In this document: positions 8,257-18,147 of the stretch, piece by piece
Position numbering within the stretch: the first letter of the stretch is position 1
How the letters are laid out: the number at the start of each line of letters is the position of its first letter
Source of the DNA: Mucilaginibacter terrenus
GTDB taxonomy: Bacteria; Bacteroidota; Bacteroidia; Sphingobacteriales; Sphingobacteriaceae
Direction of reading: 5' to 3'
Length of the DNA stretch: 64,000 nucleotides
Assembly (NCBI RefSeq): GCF_003432065.1
Contig: NZ_QWDE01000001.1
Coordinates: forward strand, 186,001 to 250,000
Notes under the pieces: generated by a model
Seen by the model: the letters and a program-made list of their open reading frames with translations, nothing else
Told to the model about the DNA's origin: nothing
Database searches by the model: none
Program-made: the position numbers and the translations under genes

Positions 8257-9004
8257 AGATGAGTTGAAGACCGGAAGAGCACTTATCAAGCTGATTTCGG
8301 CTGTCAGGCCAGGCAGTCAGATCGCAGGCCCTTTACAGCGGGTGTCATCCGCTGTAGACTATTTATCTGCTAATGCTTCTCCCGACCTTATTTTTATGGA
8401 TATTCAATTAGCAGATGGGATATCGTTTGAAATATTTGATCAGATCAACGTAGATGCACCCGTTGTATTTTGTACTGCCTATGATGAATATGCACTCCGG
8501 GCTTTTAAAGCAAATGGCGTTGATTATATCTTAAAGCCGTTCTCAGAAGAAACCATTAGGGCAGCCTTTGCCAGACTCGAAAAAATCGGCGATGCAATCG
8601 GGGGGAGGCAATTGCCTGCTGAAATGATCAGGCAATTACTTCAGACTGATCAGCCTGCCAGTTTTAAGCAAAGTTTTTTGGTTTATAATAAAGGCAAATA
8701 TACCACTATTGCCGTGGCAGATATAGCTTATGTTTTTGTGCGGAACGAACAGACTACCCTGGTAACGCTTGAAGGTGGAATGTTTGCAATTGATCGATCG
8801 CTAGACGAAGCAACGCGGCAGGTAGATGGTAAGTTTTTCTTCAGACTTAACAGGCAGTATCTTATCAGTTTTAAAGCAATTAAAGAAGTGGAACATTTTT
8901 TCGCCCGCAAACTGCTCATAAGACTTACAGTTCAAACAGATGAAAAGTTGTTAGTTGGGAAAGATAAATCCACTGCTTTTTTGCGATGGTTGGGGGAGCG
9001 TTAG
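8237..9004 (+). CDS. LytTR family response regulator
   Basis: A 255-residue regulator. The receiver domain has the acidic pair at residues 8-9, the phosphoacceptor Asp55 in LIFMDIQLADG, Thr80 and Lys100 in VDYILKPF. The LytTR DNA-binding domain follows from about residue 150 (VADIAYVFVRNEQTTLVTLE and FFRLNRQYLISFKAIKEVE). It overlaps the kinase gene by 20 bases and is its cognate partner. LytTR proteins bind paired direct repeats; none was identified upstream of the operon. Confidence 0.95.
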   Translation: MNILVLEDELKTGRALIKLISAVRPGSQIAGPLQRVSSAVDYLSANASPDLIFMDIQLADGISFEIFDQINVDAPVVFCTAYDEYALRAFKANGVDYILKPFSEETIRAAFARLEKIGDAIGGRQLPAEMIRQLLQTDQPASFKQSFLVYNKGKYTTIAVADIAYVFVRNEQTTLVTLEGGMFAIDRSLDEATRQVDGKFFFRLNRQYLISFKAIKEVEHFFARKLLIRLTVQTDEKLLVGKDKSTAFLRWLGER

Positions 9005-9228
9005 CGGTTATTACAAGTGATACGATCCGCAAAATGATGAGAAGCTCGATTTTTCGACGATCTTAAATTTTCACACGATTGAGGTCTTGCAACAGCATTT
9101 GTAATTGCACTAAGTGATTTTATAAGTGTTCTCTTTTTCATAGCAAAGACATTCTATAAGCCTGAGTGTTTTTTGATCCACACTACTTGTCTTAAAGTTG
9201 CCTTACAGCGAGTGAAATCGGCCTATTT

Positions 9229-9612
9229 TCATAGGTTAGGCAAAAGATAAAATAATAGCACGCAGCTTACCACTATAATACCAATCGTTAGCAAAAGTAA
9301 CAAACCATTTTGCGGAGCTACCATTTGAGACGTGATCTGCTTTTCCGTTCGCAGGTATCTCACATATCCTAAAAGCGTGGTCAAAGCGCCAACAGCTACC
9401 AGGCCAGTTCCGATAAATGCCGAATGTCCCTGTGAGGTAGCTAAGGGATGACCCGTCACAACGATAGAGACTTGTTTAACAAACAGTGAGAATTTGACGA
9501 CCACAAAACCAAAGCCCATTATGGCGATGCTGGTACGCACCCAGGCAAGAAATGTGCGTTCGTTGGCTAAATGGTCACTCATTGTTGATCTTGGTTCGTT
9601 GTCTTTATTCAT
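9229..9612 (-). CDS. DUF202 (YidH) family membrane protein
   Basis: A 127-residue protein with the DUF202 signature LANERTFLAWVRTSIAIMGF at about residues 15-34, then two more hydrophobic segments (about 66-84 and 101-124). The family is small, membrane-embedded and of unclear function. It lies just downstream of a truncated alpha/beta hydrolase fragment on the same strand. The 224 bases to the regulator gene on its left hold no convincing gene. Confidence 0.9.
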   Translation of the reverse strand: MNKDNEPRSTMSDHLANERTFLAWVRTSIAIMGFGFVVVKFSLFVKQVSIVVTGHPLATSQGHSAFIGTGLVAVGALTTLLGYVRYLRTEKQITSQMVAPQNGLLLLLTIGIIVVSCVLLFYLLPNL

Positions 9613-9635
9613 GATTTTGTTTTTTGCCTGATCAC

Positions 9636-9958
9636 TTACGCTGGCAAATTAGATAAATAAACCTGAATGATAAGCATCAGGACGGTTGGTAATGTTGTCG
9701 CCAAAGTATTCATAACTATGTTAGATGTGTATGCAAGTGCGCTGGTGGATGGTTGTTCACTTTTACGAAACCTGGATAGTTCCGGGGCGATCAAATGGTA
9801 TCGGTCTGACAGGTCCTTAATCAGGTTCTTAAACATGAAAGAGGACGAGGATAGCCGTGCAGTAAAAGTAGGGCGGGTGCGTCTTTTATGCCGGCTTCGC
9901 GATAAAAGATCTTGATCCCGGCGATCTCCATGTAATTATAAGTAGTCTGATTTTGCAT
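9636..9958 (-). pseudogene. Truncated alpha/beta hydrolase fragment
   Basis: The ATG at 9958 opens a frame MQNQTTYNYMEIAGIKIFYR followed by LLLLHGYP, the oxyanion-hole HG motif of alpha/beta hydrolases. One base is missing after the Pro codon. The next frame continues as SSSFMFKNLIKDLSDRYHL and IAPELSRFRKSEQPST, where the usual family pattern is APDxPGFGxS. After about 100 residues the similarity stops, and the nucleophile elbow and His are gone. This is the remnant of a roughly 290-residue hydrolase with most of its 3' part deleted. A plus-strand frame at 9667-9915 is its antisense shadow. Confidence 0.72.
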
Positions 9959-10364
9959 TACATAACTAAAGCTTTATTTTTAAGCACGCTCAATCCCTGA
10001 TAATGCAGCTTTTTTCTGATTCAATGTAGATGATTAAAATTTTTTTTGAGAAGATAAAGCCTTAAAGCTCAGATCACGGCTCCTTAAAACATTATCTCCT
10101 GTACTGTGCTGCAGCGTATTCGGTCAACTAAAACAAGAATAACAATAATGAGCGTGACCTGTTTACACCATCAATATCACTTTAATGGTAATGGTAATTG
10201 TTATGAGTATTATATCGAACAATTAAAAAAGTCCTTAACGCGTTTTAAATCCTGAGGCTTTATTATAAAAAGCATTAAGCCGTTTTTCGATACGGCTTAA
10301 TGCTTCTGTTATTTCTTCAATAGTAACGTAATTTGATGCCTGAAAAATTCAGCTCGTTGTTTTA
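9959..10364. other. Intergenic region, no gene seen
   Basis: About 400 AT-rich bases between the hydrolase remnant and the M13 peptidase gene. The only clear structure is the hairpin at 10270-10305. No frame on either strand gave a recognisable protein. It presumably once held the promoter of the hydrolase and now holds the 3' untranslated end of the peptidase transcript. Confidence 0.5.
10270..10305 (-). terminator. Intrinsic terminator of the M13 peptidase gene
   Basis: AAGCATTAAGCCG and CGGCTTAATGCTT form a perfect 13-bp stem with a 10-nt loop, 60 bases past the peptidase stop. On the minus strand it is followed by a T-rich run (TTTTATAATA), as expected for a Rho-independent terminator. 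Confidence 0.75.
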
Positions 10365-12382
10365 TCACCAAATTCTTACTCTTTCGTTTTCTGCTTTATA
10401 GTTTTTATCATCTGGTTGTATGTTAAAAGCCCGGTAAAAAGGCGCGAAGTTCATAAGTGGTCCGTTTACCCGCCACATGGCCGGCGAATGCGGGTTGGTG
10501 TTTACATAAGTACGCAGAAAAGCGTCTCTGGTTTTTACTCGCCATATTCTTGCTATAGATAAGAAGAAGCGCTGGTCAGGCATAAAACCATCAATTTTTT
10601 CATTGCCTTTGCCCTGTTCCGTCATTTTAAAGGCATCGTAGGCGATAGCTATGCCACCATTGTCTGCAGTGTTCTCGCCCAGGGTCAAAGGTCCTTTAAT
10701 ATGCACTGTGTCCAACACAGTGAAAGTGCTATACAATTCAGATAGCTTTGTAGTTCTCTCTTTAAATTTCCTGTAATCTTCTTTTGTCCACCAGTTTTTT
10801 ACATTTCCATCTTTATCAAATTGGGCACCCTGGTCGTCAAAGGCGTGTGTCATTTCATGACCTATCACCATGCCTATTCCACCGTAATTGATGGCATCAT
10901 CTGCTGAGAAGTCGAAGTAAGGGTACTGAAGTATACCGGCAGGAAATACAATTTCATTCACTGGCGGATTGTAGTAAGCAGTAACCGTTGATGGTGTTGT
11001 TTGCCACTCTGTTTTATCAACAGGCTTATTTAGCTTTGCCAGCTCGTATTTAAAGTCGTTTTTATTAAGCGATATTATGTTCTCAAATAGTTTGGTCCGG
11101 GTAATCTGCACATTATCGTAGTTCCGCCACTTATCTGGATAGCCTATTTTCTTTATGATGGTGTACAGTTTTTCTTTGGCTTTCACTTTTGTGCTATCGC
11201 TCATCCAATCAAGCTGATTAATGCGGTTTTCAAATGCTTTTTGTAAATTATTCACAAGGGTAAGCACGCGCTTTTTGGCATCTTCATTAAAATACCGCTT
11301 TACATACAACTGCCCTAATGCCTGTCCTAACAGGTTGTCTACAATCGCGGTCATAGTCTGGCGGCGCGACTTCTGTGTATCCTCACCTGACAGGACTTTG
11401 TTAAACTCGAATGAAGCGTTTATAAATGGCTGACTTAGAACAGGTGCATAGTTTTGAATCGTAGCAGCTTTCAAATAGGTTTTCCAGTTGGTAAGACTAA
11501 CCGACTTTAACATTGTATTTAACTTGTCATAGTAACCTGGCTGCGCCATGTCAATGGAGTCGGTAGTGGCACCTATTCCGGCGAGCAAAGTAGTCCACCC
11601 GATATTCGGTTGACTTTTTGACATAGCAGATACAGCCTTTTTGTTAAAGTTTGCGTTAACATCTCTTAACTCAATATTGGTTCTGCTACCTGCAGCTAAC
11701 TCCTTTTCTATTAAGTAGACTATATCCGCATTCTTAATGCTTGCGAATGACTGCTTCCTGTCAGCTGAAACAAAGTTTGTAAGTAGTTTTTATAAGCTTT
11801 TTGAACCTGCAGCGTTGTTGAATCTGTTTTAAAATAATAACCGTTTTCTGGCAAATTGATGCCTGCCTGGTAAACATGGGCTATGTTAATCGAACTGTTC
11901 TTGTTATCAGGGGATACGCCGAAGCTGATTAATAAACGGTCGCCCGCAGCTGTCTCAGCTGCGATGAATTTCAGAAGCATAGATATGCTGTTTATAGCTT
12001 CAATACGCGCAAGTATAGGCTTAAGAGGTGCATATCCGCGGCTATTAATAGTTGCCATATCCATACCTGAAGCATAAAAGTCTCCAACCTTCTGTTCAAT
12101 GCTGCCAGCGGTGTTTTTTGTTTTAGATACGCTATCCAGAATATTTTGCAGTAAACGCTTCTGCGGGATGTTTAAAAACGAGTAAGAGCCTACACCCGCC
12201 TGGTCATTATCTATTTTTGCGGTATCGTACCAGCGCCCGTTTACATACCTGAAGAAATTATCGCCTGGCTTAACAGAGGGGTCAAGCCCCGGTACATCCA
12301 CAAAGCTTTTATGCTGTGCATTTGAATAATTGTAAGCGAGAAGAAATAGTAAGGTTAAACAAAGCGTAGCTACCCGTTTCAT
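10365..12382 (-). pseudogene. M13 family metallopeptidase (neprilysin/PepO-like), one frameshift
   Basis: The frame from 12382 encodes a signal peptide ending near SNAQ and the M13 N-terminal domain (VDVPGLDPSVKPGDNFFRYV). It breaks near 11735-11745. In the shifted frame the family sequence resumes as NADIVYLIEKELAAGSRTNI and ELRDVNANFNKKAVSAMS, and continues to the end at 10365. The catalytic parts are intact: VIGHEMTHAFDDQGAQ (HExxH zinc motif) and ENTADNGG (third zinc ligand). Joined, it is about 672 residues, full length for the family. It would be a secreted zinc endopeptidase. A single indel in an otherwise clean gene may be a recent mutation or a sequencing error. Confidence 0.85.
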
Positions 12383-12791
12383 AAAATAAGATTTGTTTAA
12401 AGGTAGTAATTGTATCTAAGTCGCCAAAAAGCACAGGCTAATCCTGTTTGTCGCGTAAGTCTTAATTGAAGTTGCTACGATTTTATTGCGGAGTATACCC
12501 AATAGCTGTGTTGAATAGGATTTAAACCGCACATTAAGAAAAATATAAGGAGACGCAAGTTGCTTTCAGCTGTTGAATACTACACCTTTATTTGGCGTTC
12601 AGGTGCGTCGGTAGATGAGATCCGCCTTCCGTCGGTTGGTTAGTTATTGATATAAATTGCTTAACGATGTGACAACAAAAATCACATTGTTAAGCATACC
12701 TATAGGCATCGTTTGAGACTTTTATGCCAAATTAACGTTGTGATTCCATCAAGCTGCTGTTAATAAGACCACCGTTTATTAGGTTACCCGA
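12383..12791. other. Intergenic region between starch locus and M13 gene
   Basis: About 410 bases with no protein-like frame. It should hold the promoter of the M13 gene and the end of the starch operon transcript. The only strong structure is the inverted repeat at 12658-12696. Confidence 0.5.
12658..12696. terminator. 15-bp inverted repeat downstream of the starch operon
   Basis: TGCTTAACGATGTGA and TCACATTGTTAAGCA pair over 15 positions (one G-T or C-A position) around a 9-nt loop, about 95 bases past the last starch gene. No long T-run follows on the minus strand. It may be a weak terminator or 3'-end hairpin of the starch operon. An operator for the M13 gene is the alternative. Confidence 0.45.
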
Positions 12792-14711
12792 TTATTTTAA
12801 TACTAAGTTGCTATAAATATGATATTCACCTGGCGCATAAGTAGCGTTATACGGTAACGTAACGTTAATGGATGTTCCCGTCATGTAGTCGTACCATGTA
12901 CCTGCACTAGGGAATGCCACTGTAGCTGATTGACTATTCACATCAAAGTTGCCAACAACAACTACGTTTTGCCCCGAACCTGTTAAGTACGCTGTTTTAA
13001 CAGAACCCGACGAGTTGGCAGTGATAGTTGATGTTGAGAATACCGGATTGCTGATTTTCATTTTAATCAACTTAGCGAATGCTGCATAAAGTTTATGGCG
13101 CAGCGGATCTTTATTGTATTCCCAATGGATGGGCTTTTCTCCGGTGCGCCCGTTCTGATCAATAGAAACGTCGTAACCTAATTCTCCAAATTGCCATATC
13201 ATTTTCGGCCCGGGTGCAGTTAATAGGAATGCTGCCGCTGCTTCCTGGCGTGCTAATGCTGTAGACAGTGTTTTTACGCTGTAGCCGTTTGCACCTGATG
13301 TATTACCATATTGCAGGTTTTTAAACATAAGGCGTTCTTCGTCATGGCTTTCCATATAGGTAACCAGGTTGTCTGGCTGGGAGAAACCCGAATGACTGGT
13401 AAAATAAAGCCGCGAGATGTTTGATGTGGGTACATAACCCATTGTAGCCTCATTGAAATTGTAGTTAACGTTGCTCCAAAACATCATGCCGTTATCTGAT
13501 AACTCTTTTTCTTCGCGGTCACTGCCGAAAAACTCCAATATGTTATAAAAGTTATTATTGTCTATACTTTTAATAAAGTTGTTGTACTCGTTCCATATGG
13601 CAACACGGCTTGCGTCATAGGCGGCAAATGAAGCATCGTCGCTGCTTACTTTTTCGGTGAATCCCTTTGCAAGGTCAAAACGATAGCCATCAATTTTAAA
13701 CTGAGTCATATAAAACTTCATTACGTTTTTTGCAAAGTATTTGGTTGCGGCACTTTCGTGATTAAAATCGTACCCAACGTTGTATGGATGGGTTGGGTTC
13801 ACGTTGAACCATGGGCTGGTACTTGTAGGTTTTTGTGTAGCCTTGTCAAAGTAAAGCTGCACCATCGGGGATTGTCCGAAAGAATGATTGAGTACCATGT
13901 CCAATATTACCGCTATGCCTCTGGAGTGGCACTCGTCAATCAGCGCTTTTAAATCGTTCTTTGTACCATAGTATTTATCTACTGCAAAGTAAAACGAAGG
14001 GTTATATCCCCACGACAGGTTGCCTTCAAACTCGTTTATCGGCATTAGTTCCACTGCATTAACACCCAGGTTACTTAGGTAATCTAAAGTATCTTTTATT
14101 GTCTTGTAACTGTGTGTGCCAACAAAATCGCGCACATGCAGTTCATATATAACCAGCTTATTTTTGTCCGGACGAACAAAGTTGGTGTTTTTCCAGGCAT
14201 AAGCCGGCTGATTAGCTTGCATAATACTTACTATACCATCCTGGCCGGCAGGGTAGGGCTTTAAGGCAGGGTAAACAGAAGCCGGTATATATTGGTCATT
14301 TGCAGGATCAAGCACTTTTTCACAGTAGGGATCGGCCACTTTTAAATTACCATCAACCAAGAATTGATAAGCATACTCTTTATTAGCATCAAGATTGTCT
14401 ATTTGTACCCACCAGTTATTTCCATCAGGGGTAACGTTCATTGCAGTAGGCTGCCAGTTGTTAAACTCGCCAATTACACCAACTGAGATTTTGCCGGGTG
14501 CATATAAGTTAAATATGGCAGATGTACCAGAGTTGATAAACGTTACTCCGTCGCCCGCACCAACGGGCAGTGCTTTACCATTGGTTACTGGTGGGTTAAC
14601 TACGCCACCTCCGCCGGTTGTTGGCGTGCCGGGATCAACATTTTTTTTGCTACAGCTTACGGTGCCCAACAGCAAGCCAATGATTCCCGTTAGTAAAATA
14701 ATCCTTCTCAT
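12792..14711 (-). CDS. GH13 alpha-amylase family lipoprotein with N-terminal starch-binding-like domain
   Basis: A 639-residue protein with a lipobox (GTVSC, about residue 20) followed by KKNVDP and a Gly/Pro-rich linker, as in exported Bacteroidota lipoproteins. A CBM48/E-set domain (GVIGEFNNWQPTAMNV) precedes the GH13 barrel. Conserved regions are DMVLNHSFGQ (region I), GYRFDLAKGF (II, nucleophile Asp), NILEFFGSD (III, acid Glu) and MESHDEER (IV). A C-terminal beta domain closes the protein. It is probably a surface or periplasmic enzyme cutting alpha-glucan, last in the sus-type operon and playing the part of SusG. The gap to the pullulanase gene is 47 bases. Confidence 0.9.
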   Translation of the reverse strand: MRRIILLTGIIGLLLGTVSCSKKNVDPGTPTTGGGGVVNPPVTNGKALPVGAGDGVTFINSGTSAIFNLYAPGKISVGVIGEFNNWQPTAMNVTPDGNNWWVQIDNLDANKEYAYQFLVDGNLKVADPYCEKVLDPANDQYIPASVYPALKPYPAGQDGIVSIMQANQPAYAWKNTNFVRPDKNKLVIYELHVRDFVGTHSYKTIKDTLDYLSNLGVNAVELMPINEFEGNLSWGYNPSFYFAVDKYYGTKNDLKALIDECHSRGIAVILDMVLNHSFGQSPMVQLYFDKATQKPTSTSPWFNVNPTHPYNVGYDFNHESAATKYFAKNVMKFYMTQFKIDGYRFDLAKGFTEKVSSDDASFAAYDASRVAIWNEYNNFIKSIDNNNFYNILEFFGSDREEKELSDNGMMFWSNVNYNFNEATMGYVPTSNISRLYFTSHSGFSQPDNLVTYMESHDEERLMFKNLQYGNTSGANGYSVKTLSTALARQEAAAAFLLTAPGPKMIWQFGELGYDVSIDQNGRTGEKPIHWEYNKDPLRHKLYAAFAKLIKMKISNPVFSTSTITANSSGSVKTAYLTGSGQNVVVVGNFDVNSQSATVAFPSAGTWYDYMTGTSINVTLPYNATYAPGEYHIYSNLVLK

Positions 14712-14758
14712 AAGTACAGGTTTGTTAATACAGCTTCAGCTGTTATGTTTTGTTGATT

Positions 14759-16738
14759 TTATTGATGTAAAATATAACCGGTAGTTGCAGGTATGGTAAT
14801 AATATTGCTAACGGTAGAAATGCCTTGCTGGTTCACTTTGTCACCGTCAGCTACGATTGTCCAGTTGCCGGCCGGCAATTTATATTGCTTTGCAGAAGCA
14901 TTGCCGTTAAGGATAACCATAATAGTGGTCCACTTATCTCTATTCGCGTTGCCGTTCAATGTGTAAGCAATTAGTTCCTTGTCGTTCGTTGTTATAAAAC
15001 TGAGGTGCTTCTGAATCAGTTCAGTTGTTGGCATTCGAAATGCCGGATGACTTTTACGTAAATTAACAAGACCCCTGTAGTAATCATAAACAGCCTTATA
15101 ATGAGTTTTGCGATACCAGTCAATCTGGTTAATACTATCTGGCGATTTGTAAGAGTTGGCTACTCCTTTCTTAGTTCGCAGGAATTCTGCACCCGAGTGC
15201 AAAAACGATATACCTTGTGAGGTAAGCACTGTTGTATTGCTAAGTTTATCCATCTTTATCAACTCTGCTTCAGTAGCATCAGGATTAGCTATTTTAAGGC
15301 GATCGAACAAAGAATTGTCGTCATGGCAGGATGCATAACTTATAGCCTGGTAGGGTTGACTAGCCCATGGCACTTTAGAATAATTTACAGCACTGTAATC
15401 TATTTGGGGGTGTTGTACTGCACCGGCAATGCCAAATTTTACACTTTCTGCGGTACCAGCCTGTGCACTCACAAACCCTCGGGATTTTACATCACTAAAG
15501 CCACCTTTAAGTCCGTCTCGCATGTCATCCCCAAATGCGGCTATCTGGTGTAGTTGTGCTGTGTGGGCTTTGGTTGCACGCAGGCTGTCAGGCAATACGC
15601 TATCACCAGCGGTCCAGCCTTCGCCGTAGATAAATATAGTGGGGTCGTATCTGTGAAGCGCATCACTTAACGCGTTCATAGTAGCAATGTCATGCACTCC
15701 CATCAAGTCAAACCTAAAACCATCAATGTGGTATTCTTTGGCCCAATACAATACCGATTCGATCATGAATTTGCGCATCATCGGCCGTTCAGATGCAGTC
15801 TCATTACCACATCCCGTTCCATTGGAGTATTGGCCCGAAGCAGTTTTGCGGTAAAAGTATCCCGGTGCAAACTGATTAAATACCGAGTGTTCAGTATCAT
15901 TTGTGTGATTGTAAACTACATCTAAAACTACCCTCAGCCCGTTAGCGTGCATGGCTTTTACCATCTGCTTAAATTCGCGGATGCGAACATTACCGTTATA
16001 TGCATCGGTTGCGTAGCTACCTTCAGGTACGTTATAGTTCTGTGGGTCATAACCCCAATTGTACTGACCGTTTGATGATTTAGATTCATCAATTGTAGCA
16101 AAGTCAAAAGAGGGGAGTAGATGAACATGGGTTATACCCAGCTCTTTCATATGGCTTAATCCTGTAAACTGGCCGTCGGTGCTTCTGGTACCCACTTCGG
16201 CTAAGCCCAGAAATTTTCCTTTATGTGTAATCCCGGAATTTGGGTCAATGGAAATGTCTCTTACATGAGTCTCGTACAGTACTATATCGGTAAAGTTCTT
16301 TAATGCCGGCTTTTTATCAGCAGCCCAGCCAGCAGGGTTTGTTTCTGCCAGGTTAACTACCATGCCGCGTTTTCCATTACTACCTACGGCTTTAGCATAC
16401 ATATCAGGCACTTCCAGCAACCATTTACCGGCTTGCATCACCTGAAAGGTATAATACTGGTTTTTAATATCCTTTAACACCGTTGCCGACCAAACACCAT
16501 TCTCTTGTTGCTTCAAGTCAAGCGTTTGGAGCGCATTACCGCCGTGGCCTTTGGAGTACAGGCGAAGCTTAGCAGCCGATGCTTGAGGCGCCCAAACTTT
16601 GAATACTGTTTTTAAAGGGGAATAGGTGACGCCCAGGTCAGTTCCGTTATAAACCGGATAGTTATCTGCTACCGGCCTGAGTGATGTTAAAGTGATCACC
16701 AATAAAAGTATCATTACGTAAAACCTACACCCCTTCAT
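14759..16738 (-). CDS. pulA: Type I pullulanase (GH13)
   Basis: A 659-residue exported protein. After a signal-like N-terminus comes a CBM48-type domain (TVFKVWAPQASAAKLRLYSK). The barrel carries YNWGYDPQNYNVPEGSY, the diagnostic motif of type I pullulanases. Conserved regions are VVLDVVYNHT (I), GFRFDLMGVHD (II), YGEGWTAGD (III) and SCHDDNSL (IV). It should cleave alpha-1,6 branches of starch or pullulan-derived oligosaccharides, complementing the alpha-1,4 enzymes on either side. It lies 11 bases downstream of the transporter gene, so it is co-transcribed. Confidence 0.92.
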   Translation of the reverse strand: MKGCRFYVMILLLVITLTSLRPVADNYPVYNGTDLGVTYSPLKTVFKVWAPQASAAKLRLYSKGHGGNALQTLDLKQQENGVWSATVLKDIKNQYYTFQVMQAGKWLLEVPDMYAKAVGSNGKRGMVVNLAETNPAGWAADKKPALKNFTDIVLYETHVRDISIDPNSGITHKGKFLGLAEVGTRSTDGQFTGLSHMKELGITHVHLLPSFDFATIDESKSSNGQYNWGYDPQNYNVPEGSYATDAYNGNVRIREFKQMVKAMHANGLRVVLDVVYNHTNDTEHSVFNQFAPGYFYRKTASGQYSNGTGCGNETASERPMMRKFMIESVLYWAKEYHIDGFRFDLMGVHDIATMNALSDALHRYDPTIFIYGEGWTAGDSVLPDSLRATKAHTAQLHQIAAFGDDMRDGLKGGFSDVKSRGFVSAQAGTAESVKFGIAGAVQHPQIDYSAVNYSKVPWASQPYQAISYASCHDDNSLFDRLKIANPDATEAELIKMDKLSNTTVLTSQGISFLHSGAEFLRTKKGVANSYKSPDSINQIDWYRKTHYKAVYDYYRGLVNLRKSHPAFRMPTTELIQKHLSFITTNDKELIAYTLNGNANRDKWTTIMVILNGNASAKQYKLPAGNWTIVADGDKVNQQGISTVSNIITIPATTGYILHQ

Positions 16739-16749
16739 CTGATTTTCTG

Positions 16750-18147
16750 CTATTTGATTTTTTGATACTTGATGTCTTTACCGTCTTGTACATATATCAC
16801 AGATACCGCAGCACAAAGCATGAAAATGCCTGCAAGCACCAGCGCGTAAATGGCTTGTCCGCCAAAAAGGTTCTTTACAATCCAGCCTCCGAAAAAGCCA
16901 TTTATGATCTGTGGAAAAGTGATAAAGAAGTTGAAGATCCCCATGTAAACGCCCATCTTCTTAGCGGGGATAGAACCTGAAAGGATCGCATAAGGCATAG
17001 CCAATATGCTTGCCCAGGCAAGACCAATACCTGCCATGCTGATAATAAGCATGTATTGATTTTGAATAAAGAAGATAGAGATCAACCCTATACCGCCTGC
17101 TATCAGCGAAAATGAATGTGCCAGCTTACGGCTTGTTGCGCGGGCAATGGCTGGCAAGCATAAAGCGTACAACGCTGAGATACCGTTATAAACCCCAAAC
17201 ATTAGCGTTACCCAATCGCCGGCTTTTGCCGCATTGACGGATGTTGTATCTTTTAAATCTACATGAAAAACATGGGTAGCGATGGCGGGCGACGCAAATA
17301 CCCACATAGAGAATAACGCAAACCAGGAGAAGAATTGCACTAAACCCAGTTGCCTCATCGCCATTGGCATACGTTTAAAATCCTTTATAATTTCACCTAA
17401 TCCGTTGGACTGTTCCGCTTCTGCTTCTTCCGGGTGAAATTGCGCATATTCGGTAGGTGAGTACTCTTTGGTTCGCAGAACTGTCCACAACAGGCAAATA
17501 ATCATTACAGCAGCCCCTACATAAAAGGAGTAAATCACATTTGGTTGTACATGACCCGGAGCTGCTGCTTTGGTACCCATGAAGTAACTAATAAGCCAAG
17601 GTAGTACAGAACCCGTAACAGCGCCCAGCCCAATCAGAAACGTTTGGATAGAAAATCCTAAACTGCGTTGGTTATCCGGCAAGTTATCACCGATTAACGC
17701 CCGAAAGGGTTCCATCGCAACATTAAAAGACGCATCCATTATCATAAGGATACCTGCACCTACCATTACCGGTGGTAAAAACATCAGCATAGCTGAGTTT
17801 GGCATAAATAGTAACGCCAAAGCAGACAGAATGCCACCTGTTAAAAAATACGGCTTGCGACGGCCCAGGCGGTTCCAGGTGCGGTCGCTGTAATGCCCTA
17901 TGATAGGCTGAACGATCATGCCGGTAATTGGCGCCGCAAGCCAAAATAGTGACAAGTGCTCCACATCTGCACCAAAGCTTTGCAATATGCGTGATGCGTT
18001 GCCGTTTTGAAGCGCAAAGCCAAACTGAATACCCAAAAAGCCAAAGCTCATATTGAATATCTGCCAGAAGGTAAGTTGCGGGCGCTCAATAACCTTGTGC
18101 GGTTCTACAATAGCTTGCCCCGTTGCCTGTTCTGTTAAAACTGTCAT
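16750..18147 (-). CDS. MFS/GPH-type sugar transporter, probable maltodextrin importer
   Basis: A 465-residue inner-membrane protein with about twelve spans. The loop GHYSDRTWNRLGRRKPYF after the second span is the classic motif of sucrose/maltose-type MFS carriers. A cytoplasmic central loop (EEAEAEQSNGLGEIIKDF) separates the halves. It starts inside the last codons of the cyclomaltodextrinase gene (4-base overlap), so translation is coupled. Its job in the locus is most likely uptake of maltose or maltodextrins made in the periplasm. Confidence 0.9.
   Translation of the reverse strand: MTVLTEQATGQAIVEPHKVIERPQLTFWQIFNMSFGFLGIQFGFALQNGNASRILQSFGADVEHLSLFWLAAPITGMIVQPIIGHYSDRTWNRLGRRKPYFLTGGILSALALLFMPNSAMLMFLPPVMVGAGILMIMDASFNVAMEPFRALIGDNLPDNQRSLGFSIQTFLIGLGAVTGSVLPWLISYFMGTKAAAPGHVQPNVIYSFYVGAAVMIICLLWTVLRTKEYSPTEYAQFHPEEAEAEQSNGLGEIIKDFKRMPMAMRQLGLVQFFSWFALFSMWVFASPAIATHVFHVDLKDTTSVNAAKAGDWVTLMFGVYNGISALYALCLPAIARATSRKLAHSFSLIAGGIGLISIFFIQNQYMLIISMAGIGLAWASILAMPYAILSGSIPAKKMGVYMGIFNFFITFPQIINGFFGGWIVKNLFGGQAIYALVLAGIFMLCAAVSVIYVQDGKDIKYQKIK

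Noticed and set aside
9005-9228. Short minus-strand frame starting MKKRTLIKSLSAI
   Set aside because: It looks like the start of an exported protein, but it is under 50 codons and has no recognisable continuation; not enough for a gene or pseudogene call.
9667-9915. Plus-strand frame of 82 codons
   Set aside because: It is antisense to the alpha/beta hydrolase remnant, whose minus-strand frames carry clear family motifs; the plus-strand product has none.
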